Program-made: the position numbers and the translations under genes
Notes under the pieces: generated by a model
Database searches by the model: none
Seen by the model: the letters and a program-made list of their open reading frames with translations, nothing else
Told to the model about the DNA's origin: nothing
From: Nocardioides mangrovi
GTDB taxonomy: Bacteria > Actinomycetota > Actinomycetes > Propionibacteriales > Nocardioidaceae
Assembly: GCF_020073815.1 (NCBI RefSeq)
Contig: NZ_JAIQZJ010000025.1
Coordinates: 1-45,018, forward strand
DNA length: 45,018 nucleotides
Direction of reading: 5' to 3'
Part shown: piece by piece, positions 25,207 through 33,688 of the stretch
How positions within the stretch are numbered: the first letter of the stretch is position 1
Layout of the letters: every line of letters starts with the position of its first letter

Positions 25207-25812
25207 GTGGGCATCACCGTCGGCGTATTGGCGATCCAGGGCGACGTGCGGGAGCACGTGCGGACGCTGGAGGGCCTCGGCGTCCGTGCGACCGCCGTGC
25301 GTCGTACGACGGAGCTGGACGCCTGCGACGGCCTCGTGATCCCCGGCGGGGAGTCGACGACGATGGCCAAGCTGGCCCGCACCTTCGACCTGCTCGAGCC
25401 CCTGCGGCAGCGGGTCAAGGAGGGGATGCCGGCCTTCGGGACGTGCGCGGGGATGATCCTGCTCGCCGACCGGCTGCTCGACGGCGCGGTCGGCCAGGAG
25501 ACCGTCGGCGGGCTCGACATCACGGTCCGGCGCAACGCCTTCGGGCGGCAGGTCGACTCCTTCGAGGGCGACCTCGACGTCGCCGGGATCGACGGCCGGG
25601 TGCACGCGATCTTCATCCGGGCCCCCTGGGTCGAGGAGACCGGGCCCGGCGTCGAGGTCCTCGCACGTGTCGAGGACGGCGAGGCCGCCGGTAGAGTGGT
25701 GGCGGTCCGCCAGGGTTCGCTGATGGCGACGTCGTTCCACCCCGAGGTGGGTGGCGACGCCCGGGTCCACCGTCTGTTCGTGGACCTGGTGACGGACCGA
25801 GCCGAGAGCTGA
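25207..25812 (+). CDS. pdxT: Pyridoxal 5'-phosphate synthase, glutaminase subunit
   Basis: 201 residues, class I glutamine amidotransferase that feeds ammonia to PdxS. ITVGVLAIQGDVREHVRTLE at 3-22, IPGGESTTMAKL near 47-58, nucleophile Cys in FGTCAGMILLAD near 79-90, and the His-Glu pair in SFHPEVGGD near 179-187 are all present. The GTG start follows TAGGAT by eight bases and is probably leaderless. yebC follows after 15 bases, so the two may be cotranscribed. Confidence 0.95.
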   Translation: MGITVGVLAIQGDVREHVRTLEGLGVRATAVRRTTELDACDGLVIPGGESTTMAKLARTFDLLEPLRQRVKEGMPAFGTCAGMILLADRLLDGAVGQETVGGLDITVRRNAFGRQVDSFEGDLDVAGIDGRVHAIFIRAPWVEETGPGVEVLARVEDGEAAGRVVAVRQGSLMATSFHPEVGGDARVHRLFVDLVTDRAES

Positions 25813-25827
25813 GTAGAAGAGGGACGC

Positions 25828-26607
25828 ATGTCTGGCCACTCCAAGTGGGCGACCACGAAGCACAAGAAGGCCGCGATCGACGCCAAGCGCGGCAAGCTGT
25901 TCGCCAAGCTGATCAAGAACATCGAGATCGCCGCGAAGATGGGTGGGCCCGACCCCTCGGGCAACCCGACCCTCTACGACGCCATCCAGAAGGCCAAGAA
26001 GCAGTCGGTCCCCAACAAGAACATCGACTCCGCGGTCAAGCGCGGGGGCGGCCTCGACGGCGGCGGCGTCGACTACGAGACGATCATGTACGAGGTCTAC
26101 GGACCCTCCGGCGTCGCGCTCCTCGTCGAGTGCCTCACCGACAACCGCAACCGCGCCGCGATGGAGGTCCGCACCGCGGTCACCCGCAACGGCGGCACGA
26201 TGGCCGACCCCGGCTCGGTCTCGCGGCTCTTCACCCGCAAGGGCGTCGTCGTCGCGGCCAAGAGCCAGGAGCGGGCCGGCAGCCCGTGGGAGGTCTCCGA
26301 GGACGACGTCCTCGAGGCGACCCTCGACGCGGGCGCCGAGGAGGTCAACGACCTCGGTGACAGCTTCGAGGTCCAGTCCGAGCCGGGCGACGTCGTCGCC
26401 GTCCGCACCGCGCTGCAGGCGGCCGGCATCGACTACGACTCCGCCGAGGTCCAGTTCGTGGCGACCATGGACATCCCGGTCGCCGAGGTCGACGTCGCGG
26501 GCAAGGTCTTCCGCCTCGTGGACGCCGTCGACGACCTCGACGACGTCCAGAACGTCTTCAGCAACGCCGACATCCCCGACGACGTCCTGGAGTCCATCGA
26601 CGCCTGA
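25828..26607 (+). CDS. yebC: YebC/PmpR family protein
   Basis: 259 residues. The N-terminal signature MSGHSKWATTKHKKAAIDAK is diagnostic; MGGPDPSGNPTLYDAIQKAK near 38-57 and DNRNRAAMEVRTAVTRNGGT near 107-126 are also conserved. The family acts as DNA-binding regulators and, for some members, as translation factors relieving ribosome stalls at proline runs. GAGGGA lies before the ATG. It sits in its usual place upstream of ruvC, but a repeat-flanked foreign-looking gene now lies between. Confidence 0.95.
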   Translation: MSGHSKWATTKHKKAAIDAKRGKLFAKLIKNIEIAAKMGGPDPSGNPTLYDAIQKAKKQSVPNKNIDSAVKRGGGLDGGGVDYETIMYEVYGPSGVALLVECLTDNRNRAAMEVRTAVTRNGGTMADPGSVSRLFTRKGVVVAAKSQERAGSPWEVSEDDVLEATLDAGAEEVNDLGDSFEVQSEPGDVVAVRTALQAAGIDYDSAEVQFVATMDIPVAEVDVAGKVFRLVDAVDDLDDVQNVFSNADIPDDVLESIDA

Positions 26608-26632
26608 CCGGGGTGGTGCCTCGGCGTGGGCG

Positions 26633-26711
26633 GGTCTGTAACGCCCGGATACCCGCTCCTCCCACCCTGTTGCAGCGTCGTGGCAACAGTCGGTAACCGG
26701 GCGTTACAGAC
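26633..26711 (+). repeat. 79-bp palindromic repeat, copy 1
   Basis: The ends are a perfect 15-bp inverted repeat, GTCTGTAACGCCCGG (26634-26648) with CCGGGCGTTACAGAC (26697-26711); the arms extend to 20 bp with one mismatch. An inner stem CTGTTGC/GCAACAG lies within. By hand alignment 64 of 79 bases match copy 2 at 27822-27900, without gaps and in the same orientation. The two copies bracket a single gene. It may be a non-autonomous mobile element or a repeated RNA hairpin. Confidence 0.7.
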
Positions 26712-26723
26712 GAGCGGGCGGAG

Positions 26724-27713
26724 TCAGTGCCGCCGCGGCTTTTGCGGACGGAATTCGTCCAAATCGGTGATGTCGGTGCCGAACCTCCCGCAGGTGTCGG
26801 CGTACTCGCGGAGCAGTCGGCGGCGGGTCTGCTCCGGCCGGCGGAGGTCCTCGCGGGTGATCCGGGAGACGCCGAGCTTGAAACCGGTGATGAAGTCCTG
26901 CCGGCGCTTCTCCTCCCGGAGCACGGCCTTCGGGTCTCCTGCGACGTGGTCGGGGAGGTACTTGAGCCATCCGTCCATCTCGAACACGTGCCGACCGACC
27001 CTGAGGTCGCACCACACGGTGCGCTGGCCGTCCGTCAGTCCGAACTGCGTCTGGGGCCTGCCGATCGCCAGACCGGTCACGAACACCCGTCCCTCGGACT
27101 CCAGCCACGACTCGGCGCCGGGATCGGCCAGATCGAGCGCGGCGTCCATGACCCGGCTCTGCGGCCAGCAGAACATCGCCTCGCGAGCGCGAGCGAGATC
27201 GTCGGGCGTCGTTCCGGCCCGGAGAGCGGCGTCGCAGCAGGCGACCCCGGCGACCAGGCCGTGCTCACGTGCCATGTCGAGCGCCGTGCGCGCACGGTCG
27301 AGCACACGGAAGCCGTCGACGACCACCACCTGCGCGTCGGCGTACGGTGCCAGGTGGTGCTTGATCCCAGCCCGGACGGCGTCACCGTGCACCTTCGGTC
27401 GGGTGATGTGCACGAGCGCGCGCTGCGCGTCGGGCACGCCCAGGCCGAGCACGATGGCAGCCGAGTCGTGGCTGAGCACGTGGTCGGAGCGCAGCACCTG
27501 CTCGGCTGCCCGGATGCGCAGGACGGGCTGGGCGCGGAAGGGGTCGGCTTCCTGCCAGACCGCGGCCTCGACGTAGATCCCCCGCCTGAGGGGGACCAAC
27601 GCCTGCTCACGCCGGAGTGCACGGAGGTCGGCGTCGTCCAGGCCGGCGGCGAGCGCGTCGGCGCGAGACACCATCCCGTGGGCGTCGAGGGGCAGGAGTG
27701 CGCGGAGGTCCAT
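26724..27713 (-). CDS. AbiEi-like HTH plus PD-(D/E)XK-type protein
   Basis: 329 residues. The N-terminus resembles the winged helix of AbiEi antitoxin-type regulators (HGMVSRADALAAGLDDADLR near 12-31, then LVPLRRGIYV). The middle is AbiEi-like (VLSHDSAAIVLGLG, VHITRP). The C-terminal third looks like the small nuclease fold often fused there: AESWLESEGR, WCDLRVGR and HVFEMDGWLKY give an E...D...ExD pattern, followed by KRRQDFITGFKLGVSRIT. No AbiEii nucleotidyltransferase toxin gene lies beside it, so it is an orphan. ATG 27713 is preferred over TTG 27719. It is bracketed by the 79-bp repeats and splits yebC from ruvC. Confidence 0.7.
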   Translation of the reverse strand: MDLRALLPLDAHGMVSRADALAAGLDDADLRALRREQALVPLRRGIYVEAAVWQEADPFRAQPVLRIRAAEQVLRSDHVLSHDSAAIVLGLGVPDAQRALVHITRPKVHGDAVRAGIKHHLAPYADAQVVVVDGFRVLDRARTALDMAREHGLVAGVACCDAALRAGTTPDDLARAREAMFCWPQSRVMDAALDLADPGAESWLESEGRVFVTGLAIGRPQTQFGLTDGQRTVWCDLRVGRHVFEMDGWLKYLPDHVAGDPKAVLREEKRRQDFITGFKLGVSRITREDLRRPEQTRRRLLREYADTCGRFGTDITDLDEFRPQKPRRH

Positions 27714-27821
27714 GCGCAACGGTCAGCCGGGCACCCACCTCCGCGCTCGCTCGACGCCGGCGGCTGTGGACGACGGTGCTCGGGACGATCCTGTGGACGG
27801 TTCCTGGCTGACTGCCCGGTC

Positions 27822-27900
27822 GGTCTGTAACGCCGTGTTACCTGGCCTTCCCACCGTGCTGCAGCATGGTGGAAAGAGTCGGTCACCGGGCGTTACATAC
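27822..27900 (+). repeat. 79-bp palindromic repeat, copy 2
   Basis: Same length and orientation as copy 1. The terminal arms are less perfect (GTCTGTAACGCC with GGCGTTACATAC), but the inner hairpin is strong: CCACC...GGTGG around TGCTGCAGCA. Differences at inner stem positions mostly keep pairing possible, which hints at selection on folding rather than on bases. Confidence 0.7.
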
Positions 27901-27952
27901 CTCGCTGCGGTCGAGCGGGCGTGTCGGACCGGCAAGCGGGGGAGGCGGCCGT

Positions 27953-27979
27953 TAGCGTGGCCTCCGAACACCTGTTCGG
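27953..27979 (+). promoter_or_regulatory. ruvC promoter with LexA (SOS) box
   Basis: TAGCGT (27953-27958) is the -10 box, and CCGAAC-ACCT-GTTCGG (27964-27979) is a near-perfect SOS box at the expected start of transcription. LexA bound here would block ruvCAB; this is the known control of ruv genes in several actinobacteria. Confidence 0.75.
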
Positions 27980-27995
27980 ACGGAAGGGCTGACGG

Positions 27996-28535
27996 ATGCG
28001 TGTGCTGGGGATCGACCCCGGGCTGACCCGCTGCGGCATGGGCGTGGTCGAGGGCTCGGTCGGGCGGCCGCTCCGCCTGGTCGACGTCAACGTGCTGCGC
28101 ACCTCCTCCGACCTGCCGGTGCCGGAGCGGCTGGTGACCATCGAGAAGGGCGTCGACGCCTGGCTCGACGAGCACCGCCCCGACGCGGTCGCCGTGGAGC
28201 GGGTGTTCGCGCGCTCCGACGTCAGCACGGTCATGGGTACGGCGCAGGCCAGCGGCATCGCCATGGTGTGCGCGGCGCGACGGGGGCTGCCCATCGCACT
28301 CCACACGCCGAGCGAGGTGAAGGCCGCGGTGTCCGGCAACGGCCGGGCCGACAAGGCCCAGGTCGGCGCGATGGTGACCCGGATCCTGCGGCTCGATGCG
28401 ATGCCCAAGCCCGCTGACGCCGCCGACGCGCTGGCGCTGGCCATCACCCACATCTGGCGCGGGGGCGCCCAGGCCCGCATCGACGCCGCGCTCGCGGGCG
28501 CCCGCCACGCTCGTCCACCGAGGAGTCTGTCGTGA
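27996..28535 (+). CDS. ruvC: Holliday junction endonuclease RuvC
   Basis: 179 residues. It cuts four-way junctions during recombination repair as a dimer working with RuvAB. The acidic catalytic residues are visible: Asp7 in GIDPGLTRCG, Glu68 in AVERVFAR, and Asp141/Asp144 in PADAADALALA. KAAVSGNGRADKAQV near 109-123 is the basic DNA-binding region. Starts 17 bases after an SOS box and overlaps ruvA by GTGA, so ruvCAB is one damage-induced operon. Confidence 0.96.
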   Translation: MRVLGIDPGLTRCGMGVVEGSVGRPLRLVDVNVLRTSSDLPVPERLVTIEKGVDAWLDEHRPDAVAVERVFARSDVSTVMGTAQASGIAMVCAARRGLPIALHTPSEVKAAVSGNGRADKAQVGAMVTRILRLDAMPKPADAADALALAITHIWRGGAQARIDAALAGARHARPPRSLS

Positions 28536-29128
28536 TCGCGTTCGTCCGCGGCGAGGTCGCCGCCCTCACCCTGTCCAGCGCGGTGCTGGAGGTCGGGGGA
28601 GTGGGCCTGGAGCTGATGTGCACGCCCGGCACCCTCGCCACGCTCCGGCCGGGCACCAAGGCCACGCTGGCCACCTCGATGGTGGTGCGCGAGGACTCGC
28701 TGACCCTCTTCGGCTTCGTCGACGACGACGAGAAGCAGACCTTCGAGCTCGTGCAGACCGCCTCCGGCGTGGGCCCGAAGGTCGCCCAGGCGATGGTCGC
28801 CGTGCTCAGCCCCGACGACCTGCGGGTCGCGATCGCGAGCGATGACGTCAAGACGCTGACCAAGGTGCCCGGCATCGGCCAGAAGGGCGCCCAGCGGATC
28901 ATCCTGGAGCTCAAGGACCGGATCGGCGCCCCGACCGGCGGTCGCTCCGCCTCGGCCCCCGTCGCCGCCGACCCCTGGCGCGACCAGGTCCAGCAGGGCC
29001 TTGTCGGTCTCGGCTGGTCGGTCAAGGACGCGGAGAAGGCCATCGACACCGTGGCGCCGGAGGCGGGCGACGTCCCCGACGTGGCGGCGCTGCTGCGGGC
29101 CGCGCTCCGCACGCTGAGCAAGGCATAG
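28532..29128 (+). CDS. ruvA: Holliday junction branch-migration protein RuvA
   Basis: 198 residues. Domain I is an OB fold (IAFVRGEVAALTLSSAVLEV at 2-21). Domain II has two helix-hairpin-helix motifs, TASGVGPKVAQAMVAVLSPD near 76-95 and KVPGIGQKGAQRIILELKDR near 111-130. A Ser/Ala/Pro-rich hinge then joins the small domain III (GLVGLGWSVKDAEKAIDTV) that touches RuvB. It binds the junction as a tetramer and loads RuvB. Four-base overlap with ruvC, 13 bases before ruvB. Confidence 0.96.
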   Translation: MIAFVRGEVAALTLSSAVLEVGGVGLELMCTPGTLATLRPGTKATLATSMVVREDSLTLFGFVDDDEKQTFELVQTASGVGPKVAQAMVAVLSPDDLRVAIASDDVKTLTKVPGIGQKGAQRIILELKDRIGAPTGGRSASAPVAADPWRDQVQQGLVGLGWSVKDAEKAIDTVAPEAGDVPDVAALLRAALRTLSKA

Positions 29129-29141
29129 GCAGGGGGAGCGG

Positions 29142-30215
29142 ATGCCCTTCCACGAGGACGAGCTCGACGAGGCGGAGGCGACCCATTTCCGCTCGCTGAC
29201 CGCCGCCGAGGCGGAGGGCGACGAGCGGGCGGTCGAGGCGGCGCTGCGCCCGCGCACCCTCGACGAGGTGGTCGGCCAGGTGCGCGTGCGCGACCAGCTC
29301 GGCCTGGTCCTCGAGGCCGCCCGGATGCGTGGCCGCGCCCCTGACCACGTGCTGCTCTCCGGCCCGCCCGGTCTCGGCAAGACCACCCTGGCGATGATCA
29401 TCGCCGGCGAGATGGGGGCGCCGCTCCGGCTGACCAGCGGGCCGGCGATCACCCACGCGGGCGACCTCGCCGCGATCCTCTCCGGCATGAACGAGGGCGA
29501 CGTGCTCTTCGTCGACGAGATCCACCGGATGTCGCGACCGGCGGAGGAGATGCTCTACATGGCGATGGAGGACTTCCGGGTCGACGTCGTCATCGGCAAG
29601 GGCCCGGGTGCGACCGCGATCCCGCTGGAGATCCCGCCGTTCACCCTCGTCGGCGCCACCACCCGGGCCGGCCTCCTGCCCGGGCCGCTGCGCGACCGCT
29701 TCGGCTTCACGGCCCACCTCGAGTTCTACGAGCCGGACGAGCTCGACCTGATCGTCCAGCGCTCCGCGCGGCTGCTCGACGTCGACGTCGAGTCCGACGG
29801 CACCTCCGAGATCGCCTCCCGCTCCCGGGGCACTCCGCGCATCGCCAACCGGCTGCTGCGCCGGGTCCGGGACTATGCCCAGGTGCGGGCCGACGGCGTC
29901 GTCACCCTCCCGGTCGCCCAGTCGGCCCTCGACCTCTACGAGGTCGACCAGCTCGGCCTCGACCGCCTCGACCGGGCGGTCATCGACGTCCTCTGCCGCC
30001 GGTTCGGTGGGGGACCGGTCGGCATCTCCACCCTGGCCGTCGCCGTCGGCGAGGAGCGCGAGACGGTCGAGGAGGTCGCCGAGCCCTTCCTGGTCCGCAA
30101 CGGCTTCCTGGCCCGCACCCCGCGCGGCCGGGTGGCCACCCCGGCCGCCTGGACCCATCTCGGGCTGCGGGCGCCCGCCGAGGCGCCGGCGGAGGGCACT
30201 CTCTTCGACGACTGA
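29142..30215 (+). CDS. ruvB: Holliday junction helicase RuvB
   Basis: 357 residues, AAA+ motor. Walker A GPPGLGKTT near 74-82, Walker B LFVDEIHRM near 122-130, sensor 1 LVGATTRAGLL near 168-178, arginine finger region GPLRDRFG near 180-187, and the C-terminal winged helix from about 265 on. The first 28 residues (FHEDELDEAEATHFRSLTAA) are an acidic extension as seen in other actinobacteria. It drives branch migration with RuvA. GGGGGAG lies six bases before the ATG. Confidence 0.97.
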   Translation: MPFHEDELDEAEATHFRSLTAAEAEGDERAVEAALRPRTLDEVVGQVRVRDQLGLVLEAARMRGRAPDHVLLSGPPGLGKTTLAMIIAGEMGAPLRLTSGPAITHAGDLAAILSGMNEGDVLFVDEIHRMSRPAEEMLYMAMEDFRVDVVIGKGPGATAIPLEIPPFTLVGATTRAGLLPGPLRDRFGFTAHLEFYEPDELDLIVQRSARLLDVDVESDGTSEIASRSRGTPRIANRLLRRVRDYAQVRADGVVTLPVAQSALDLYEVDQLGLDRLDRAVIDVLCRRFGGGPVGISTLAVAVGEERETVEEVAEPFLVRNGFLARTPRGRVATPAAWTHLGLRAPAEAPAEGTLFDD

Positions 30216-30267
30216 GCGTTGTACCCGTCGAGAGGGCCTGATTCGTGGTCTGCGCCATCTCCACGGT

Positions 30268-30273
30268 TACACT
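30268..30273 (+). promoter_or_regulatory. Candidate -10 box for yajC-secDF
   Basis: TACACT in a locally AT-richer stretch (GGTTACACTTT), about 73 bases before the yajC start. A -35 box is not clear. Confidence 0.4.
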
Positions 30274-30346
30274 TTCCCGTCGTCGGTAGAGCCTGGCTCG
30301 GTGTTGGGCGCCCGACGCTTCCTGATCGCGCTCGAGAGGTTGTTTC

Positions 30347-30664
30347 GTGCTGGAGTTGTTGCCGCTCGTCGGCATCGTGCTGCTCTTCTGGCTCTTCATC
30401 ATCCGGCCCGCCTCGCGGCGCCAGAAGGAGATGCGGACGATGCAGTCCTCCGTCTCGGTCGGGGACGAGATCGTGCTCACCTCGGGCGTCTACGGCACGG
30501 TCCGGGAGCTCGACGACGAGCACGTCCACCTCGAGATCGCGCCCGGGGTGACCATCAAGGTCGCGCGCGGCGCCATCGGCACCGTCAACCACGCGCCCGA
30601 GCCCAGCGAGCCGGCTGGGACCGACGAGTCGGACGCCGTCGCCGACGGCCCTGAGGAGAACTGA
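30347..30664 (+). CDS. yajC: Preprotein translocase accessory protein YajC
   Basis: 105 residues with one N-terminal span (LELLPLVGIVLLFWLFIIRP, 2-21) ending in the family's FIIRP.SRRQKE pattern. A small beta domain follows: VGDEIVLTSGVYGTVRELDD near 42-61 and VTIKVARGAIGTV near 73-85. It belongs to the SecDF-YajC complex and sits directly before secD (one base between). GTG start with GAGAGG upstream. The acidic tail after about residue 88 is variable in the family. Confidence 0.93.
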   Translation: MLELLPLVGIVLLFWLFIIRPASRRQKEMRTMQSSVSVGDEIVLTSGVYGTVRELDDEHVHLEIAPGVTIKVARGAIGTVNHAPEPSEPAGTDESDAVADGPEEN

Positions 30665-30665
30665 C

Positions 30666-32444
30666 ATGGCCAAGCGCAACGCCGCCGCTCACGCCGGCCG
30701 CACGTTGCTCGTCTTCGCCGCCGCCGTGGCCGTCCTGTACGGCCTCGTGGCCATCGGCGGCAACTGGAAGCCCCAGCTCGGCCTCGACCTCCAGGGCGGC
30801 ACCCGGATCACGCTGACCGCGGCCGACAACCCCAGCAAGGACAACCTGGAGGAGGCCGCCAAGATCATCGACGAGCGCGTCAACAGCTCCGGCTTCTCCG
30901 AGGCCGAGGTGACCACCCAGGGCGACCAGTACATCGTGGTCGAGGTCCCGGGTGACACCTCCAACAGCCTCATCGAGACCGTCGAGCGGCAGGCGCAGCT
31001 GCGCTTCCGCACCGTGGCGTGCTCGAGCTCGGTCCCCGGTCCATGCGCCACCTCCAGCACCGACACGGGCACCGGCACCCAGACCCTGCCCAACAGCTCG
31101 ACCGGCTCCAGCTCCGGCAGCGGCAAGTCCGGCAACAGCAAGGGCGACACGTCGGGCAAGGGCAGCGCGAAGAACCGCCCCGGCTTCCTGGTCGACAAGA
31201 CCAAGTCGGCCACGAAGGCGGACAAGAGCAAGGGCGCCAAGCCCTCGTCCTCCGCCTCGCCGTCGGACTCCGCCACCCCGACCGAGACCGCGACCCCGAG
31301 CGAGTCGCCCAGCGCGAGCACCGGGTCCGACTCCGGCAACGACAGCAAGGCCCAGATGGGCCTCGACTTCATGTCGAGCCCCGGCCAGGACGCGATCGAC
31401 GCCTACAACGCCTACAGCTGCCCGGCCAAGAAGCCGGTCGAGGACAAGGCCGACCAGTTCCTGGTCACCTGCGGCACGGGTGACACCGCCGGCCAGAAGT
31501 ACCTCCTCTCGCCGGCCGTGATCGAGGGCACCGACCTCACCGACGCGAGCGCGGGCGTCCAGTCCGGCCAGGTCGCGTGGCAGGTCAACCTGACCCTGGG
31601 CGGCGACGCGAAGAAGACCTTCGCCGACCTGTCCCGTGCGATGTACACGACCGACCAGCAGTTCGCGATCGTCCTGGACGGCAACGTCATCTCCGACCCC
31701 GGCTTCGACGGCGTCATCACCGACGGCAACGCGATGATCAGCGGTGGCTTCACCGACCAGACCGCGAAGTCGCTCGCGACCAGCCTGAAGTTCGGCGCGC
31801 TGCCGATCTCCTTCGAGAAGGACGGCAAGCAGGTCGAGCAGATCGGCCCGTCGCTGGCCGGCAACCAGCTCACCGCGGGCCTCACTGCCGGCGCGCTGGG
31901 CCTGATCCTGGTGATGATCTACTGCCTGCTCTACTACCGCGGCCTCGGCCTCGTGGTGCTCGCTTCGCTGCTGACGGCGGGCGCGATCACCTACGCCCTG
32001 GTCCTGCTGCTCGGGCACACCGCCGGCTTCACCCTCACCCTGCCCGGCATCGCGGGTCTGATCATCGGCGTGGGTGTCACCGCCGACTCCTTCATCATCT
32101 TCTTCGAGCGCATGCGTGACGAGATGCGTGAGGGCAGGTCGATGCGGGTCGCGGTGGAGACCGGTTGGCGACGGGCCCGCAAGACGCGTCTGGCGGCGAA
32201 CGTCGTGTCGCTGCTGTCCGCGGCGGTGCTCTACTTCTTCGCGATCGGCGTCGTGAAGGGCTTCGGCTTCGCGCTGGGCCTCTCCACGCTCATCGACCTC
32301 GCGATCCTCTTCTGGTTCACCAAGCCGATGGTCACCTTCCTGGCCCGGTTCAAGTTCTTCAACGGTGGCGGCGAGCTGTCCGGGCTGAGCGCGAGCACGC
32401 TCGGCATCGACCGGGTCGCGCCGTCGACGGGAGGCAAGGCCTGA
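30666..32444 (+). CDS. secD: Protein translocase subunit SecD
   Basis: 592 residues. One N-terminal span, then QLGLDLQGGTRITL near 38-51 (conserved), the large external P1 domain, and five C-terminal spans from about 405, with GLIIGVGVTADSFIIFFERM near 466-485 carrying the proton-relay Asp. Inserted in P1, about residues 130-230, is a Ser/Thr/Lys/Gly-rich, low-complexity stretch (for example SSGSGKSGNSKGDTSGKG) that is absent or shorter in well-studied SecD. With SecF it uses proton flow to complete export. One-base overlap with secF. Confidence 0.95.
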   Translation: MAKRNAAAHAGRTLLVFAAAVAVLYGLVAIGGNWKPQLGLDLQGGTRITLTAADNPSKDNLEEAAKIIDERVNSSGFSEAEVTTQGDQYIVVEVPGDTSNSLIETVERQAQLRFRTVACSSSVPGPCATSSTDTGTGTQTLPNSSTGSSSGSGKSGNSKGDTSGKGSAKNRPGFLVDKTKSATKADKSKGAKPSSSASPSDSATPTETATPSESPSASTGSDSGNDSKAQMGLDFMSSPGQDAIDAYNAYSCPAKKPVEDKADQFLVTCGTGDTAGQKYLLSPAVIEGTDLTDASAGVQSGQVAWQVNLTLGGDAKKTFADLSRAMYTTDQQFAIVLDGNVISDPGFDGVITDGNAMISGGFTDQTAKSLATSLKFGALPISFEKDGKQVEQIGPSLAGNQLTAGLTAGALGLILVMIYCLLYYRGLGLVVLASLLTAGAITYALVLLLGHTAGFTLTLPGIAGLIIGVGVTADSFIIFFERMRDEMREGRSMRVAVETGWRRARKTRLAANVVSLLSAAVLYFFAIGVVKGFGFALGLSTLIDLAILFWFTKPMVTFLARFKFFNGGGELSGLSASTLGIDRVAPSTGGKA

Positions 32445-33688
32445 TGGGCAAGTTCTCACGGCTCGGCAACGAGCTCTACCAGGGACGCAAGTCGATCGAC
32501 TTCGTCCACCGGCGGATCCTCTGGTACAGCATCTCCGGCACCCTGGTCGCCCTGGCGATCCTGGTGATCCTCATCAAGGGCCTGAACTTCGGCATCGAGT
32601 TCACCGGCGGCACGCAGTACACCATCAGCGACCTGTCCTCCGACGTCGCCGGGCAGAGCACCGCCGACGAGCTGCGCGACGACATCGGCAGCTCCTCGAT
32701 CGACACCGCCTCGGAGCCCACGGTCACCACCTCGGGCGAGTCCTCGCTCATCGTCCAGACCGAGGACCTCAGTGCCGCCGACGACGTGGTCGTCCGCGGC
32801 ATCATCAAGGACGTCACCGGGGCCGACGCGGACCAGATCTCCAAGACCGAGATCGGCGCCAGCTGGGGTCAGGACGTCGCCAAGAAGGCCATCACCGGCG
32901 TCATCATCTTCCTGCTCCTCGTGGTGCTCTTCATCTGGGGCTACTTCCGCGAGTGGAAGATGTCCGTGGCCGCGCTGGTCGCCCTGTTCCACGACATCGC
33001 CCTGACGGTCGGCGTCTACTCGCTGTCCGGGTTCGCGGTGACACCCGCGGCGGTCACGGGCCTGCTCGCGATCCTGGGCTTCTCGATGTACGACACGGTC
33101 GTGGTCTTCGACAAGATCCGCGAGAACACCCACGAGCTCCGGAACACCCGGCAGACCTACGCCCAGGCGGCCAACCTGGCGGTCAATCAGACCCTGGTCC
33201 GCTCGATCAACACCTCGATCGTGGCCCTCATCCCGATCGGCGCGATCCTCTACGTCAGCGCCGTGCAGCTGGGCGCCAGCTCGCTGAAGGACCTCGCGCT
33301 CGCGCAGTTCGTCGGCATGGCGGCCGGTGTCTTCTCCTCGGTCTACATCGCCCCCCGCGTGCTGGTGCACCTGAAGTCCAACGAGACCGAGGTCAAGCTG
33401 GCCGAGCGTCGCGCCAAGGCCGCCGAGCGCCGCAACGCCGACCGGTACGCCGCGGTCCCGTCCTTCACCGAGGACATGCCGGTGGGCGACGAGCCGGGTG
33501 CCGACGACGAGCTCCGCGAGGAAGCTCCGGTCTCCGGCGGTCCGGTCGTCGAGCGGGCGCCCCGCTCTCCCGAGGCGATGGGCCGCGGCCGCAACGTCCC
33601 GCAGCAGAGCCGCCCGGTGCAGCAGAGCGCCGCGTCCGGACGCCAGCAGCCGACCCGGCAGACGAAGTCCAAGCGCGGCAAGAAGTGA
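32444..33688 (+). CDS. secF: Protein translocase subunit SecF
   Basis: 414 residues. LNFGIEFTGGTQYTI near 47-61 is the conserved external motif; LLAILGFSMYDTVVVFDKIREN near 206-227 carries the functional Asp in the fourth span region, and NQTLVRSINTSIVALIPIGA near 246-265 follows. The core ends near 312. The last hundred residues form a charged, disordered tail (AERRAKAAERRNADRY, then QQSRPVQQSAASGRQQP and KSKRGKK), a cytoplasmic extension common in actinobacteria. Works with SecD and YajC. The apt gene follows with a GTGA overlap. Confidence 0.95.
   Translation: MGKFSRLGNELYQGRKSIDFVHRRILWYSISGTLVALAILVILIKGLNFGIEFTGGTQYTISDLSSDVAGQSTADELRDDIGSSSIDTASEPTVTTSGESSLIVQTEDLSAADDVVVRGIIKDVTGADADQISKTEIGASWGQDVAKKAITGVIIFLLLVVLFIWGYFREWKMSVAALVALFHDIALTVGVYSLSGFAVTPAAVTGLLAILGFSMYDTVVVFDKIRENTHELRNTRQTYAQAANLAVNQTLVRSINTSIVALIPIGAILYVSAVQLGASSLKDLALAQFVGMAAGVFSSVYIAPRVLVHLKSNETEVKLAERRAKAAERRNADRYAAVPSFTEDMPVGDEPGADDELREEAPVSGGPVVERAPRSPEAMGRGRNVPQQSRPVQQSAASGRQQPTRQTKSKRGKK

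Noticed and set aside
27765..27805. Two TGTGGAC motifs resembling DnaA boxes
   Set aside because: Only seven of nine bases fit TTGTCCACA, there are just two, and no dnaA or dnaN gene is near; an origin is not supported.
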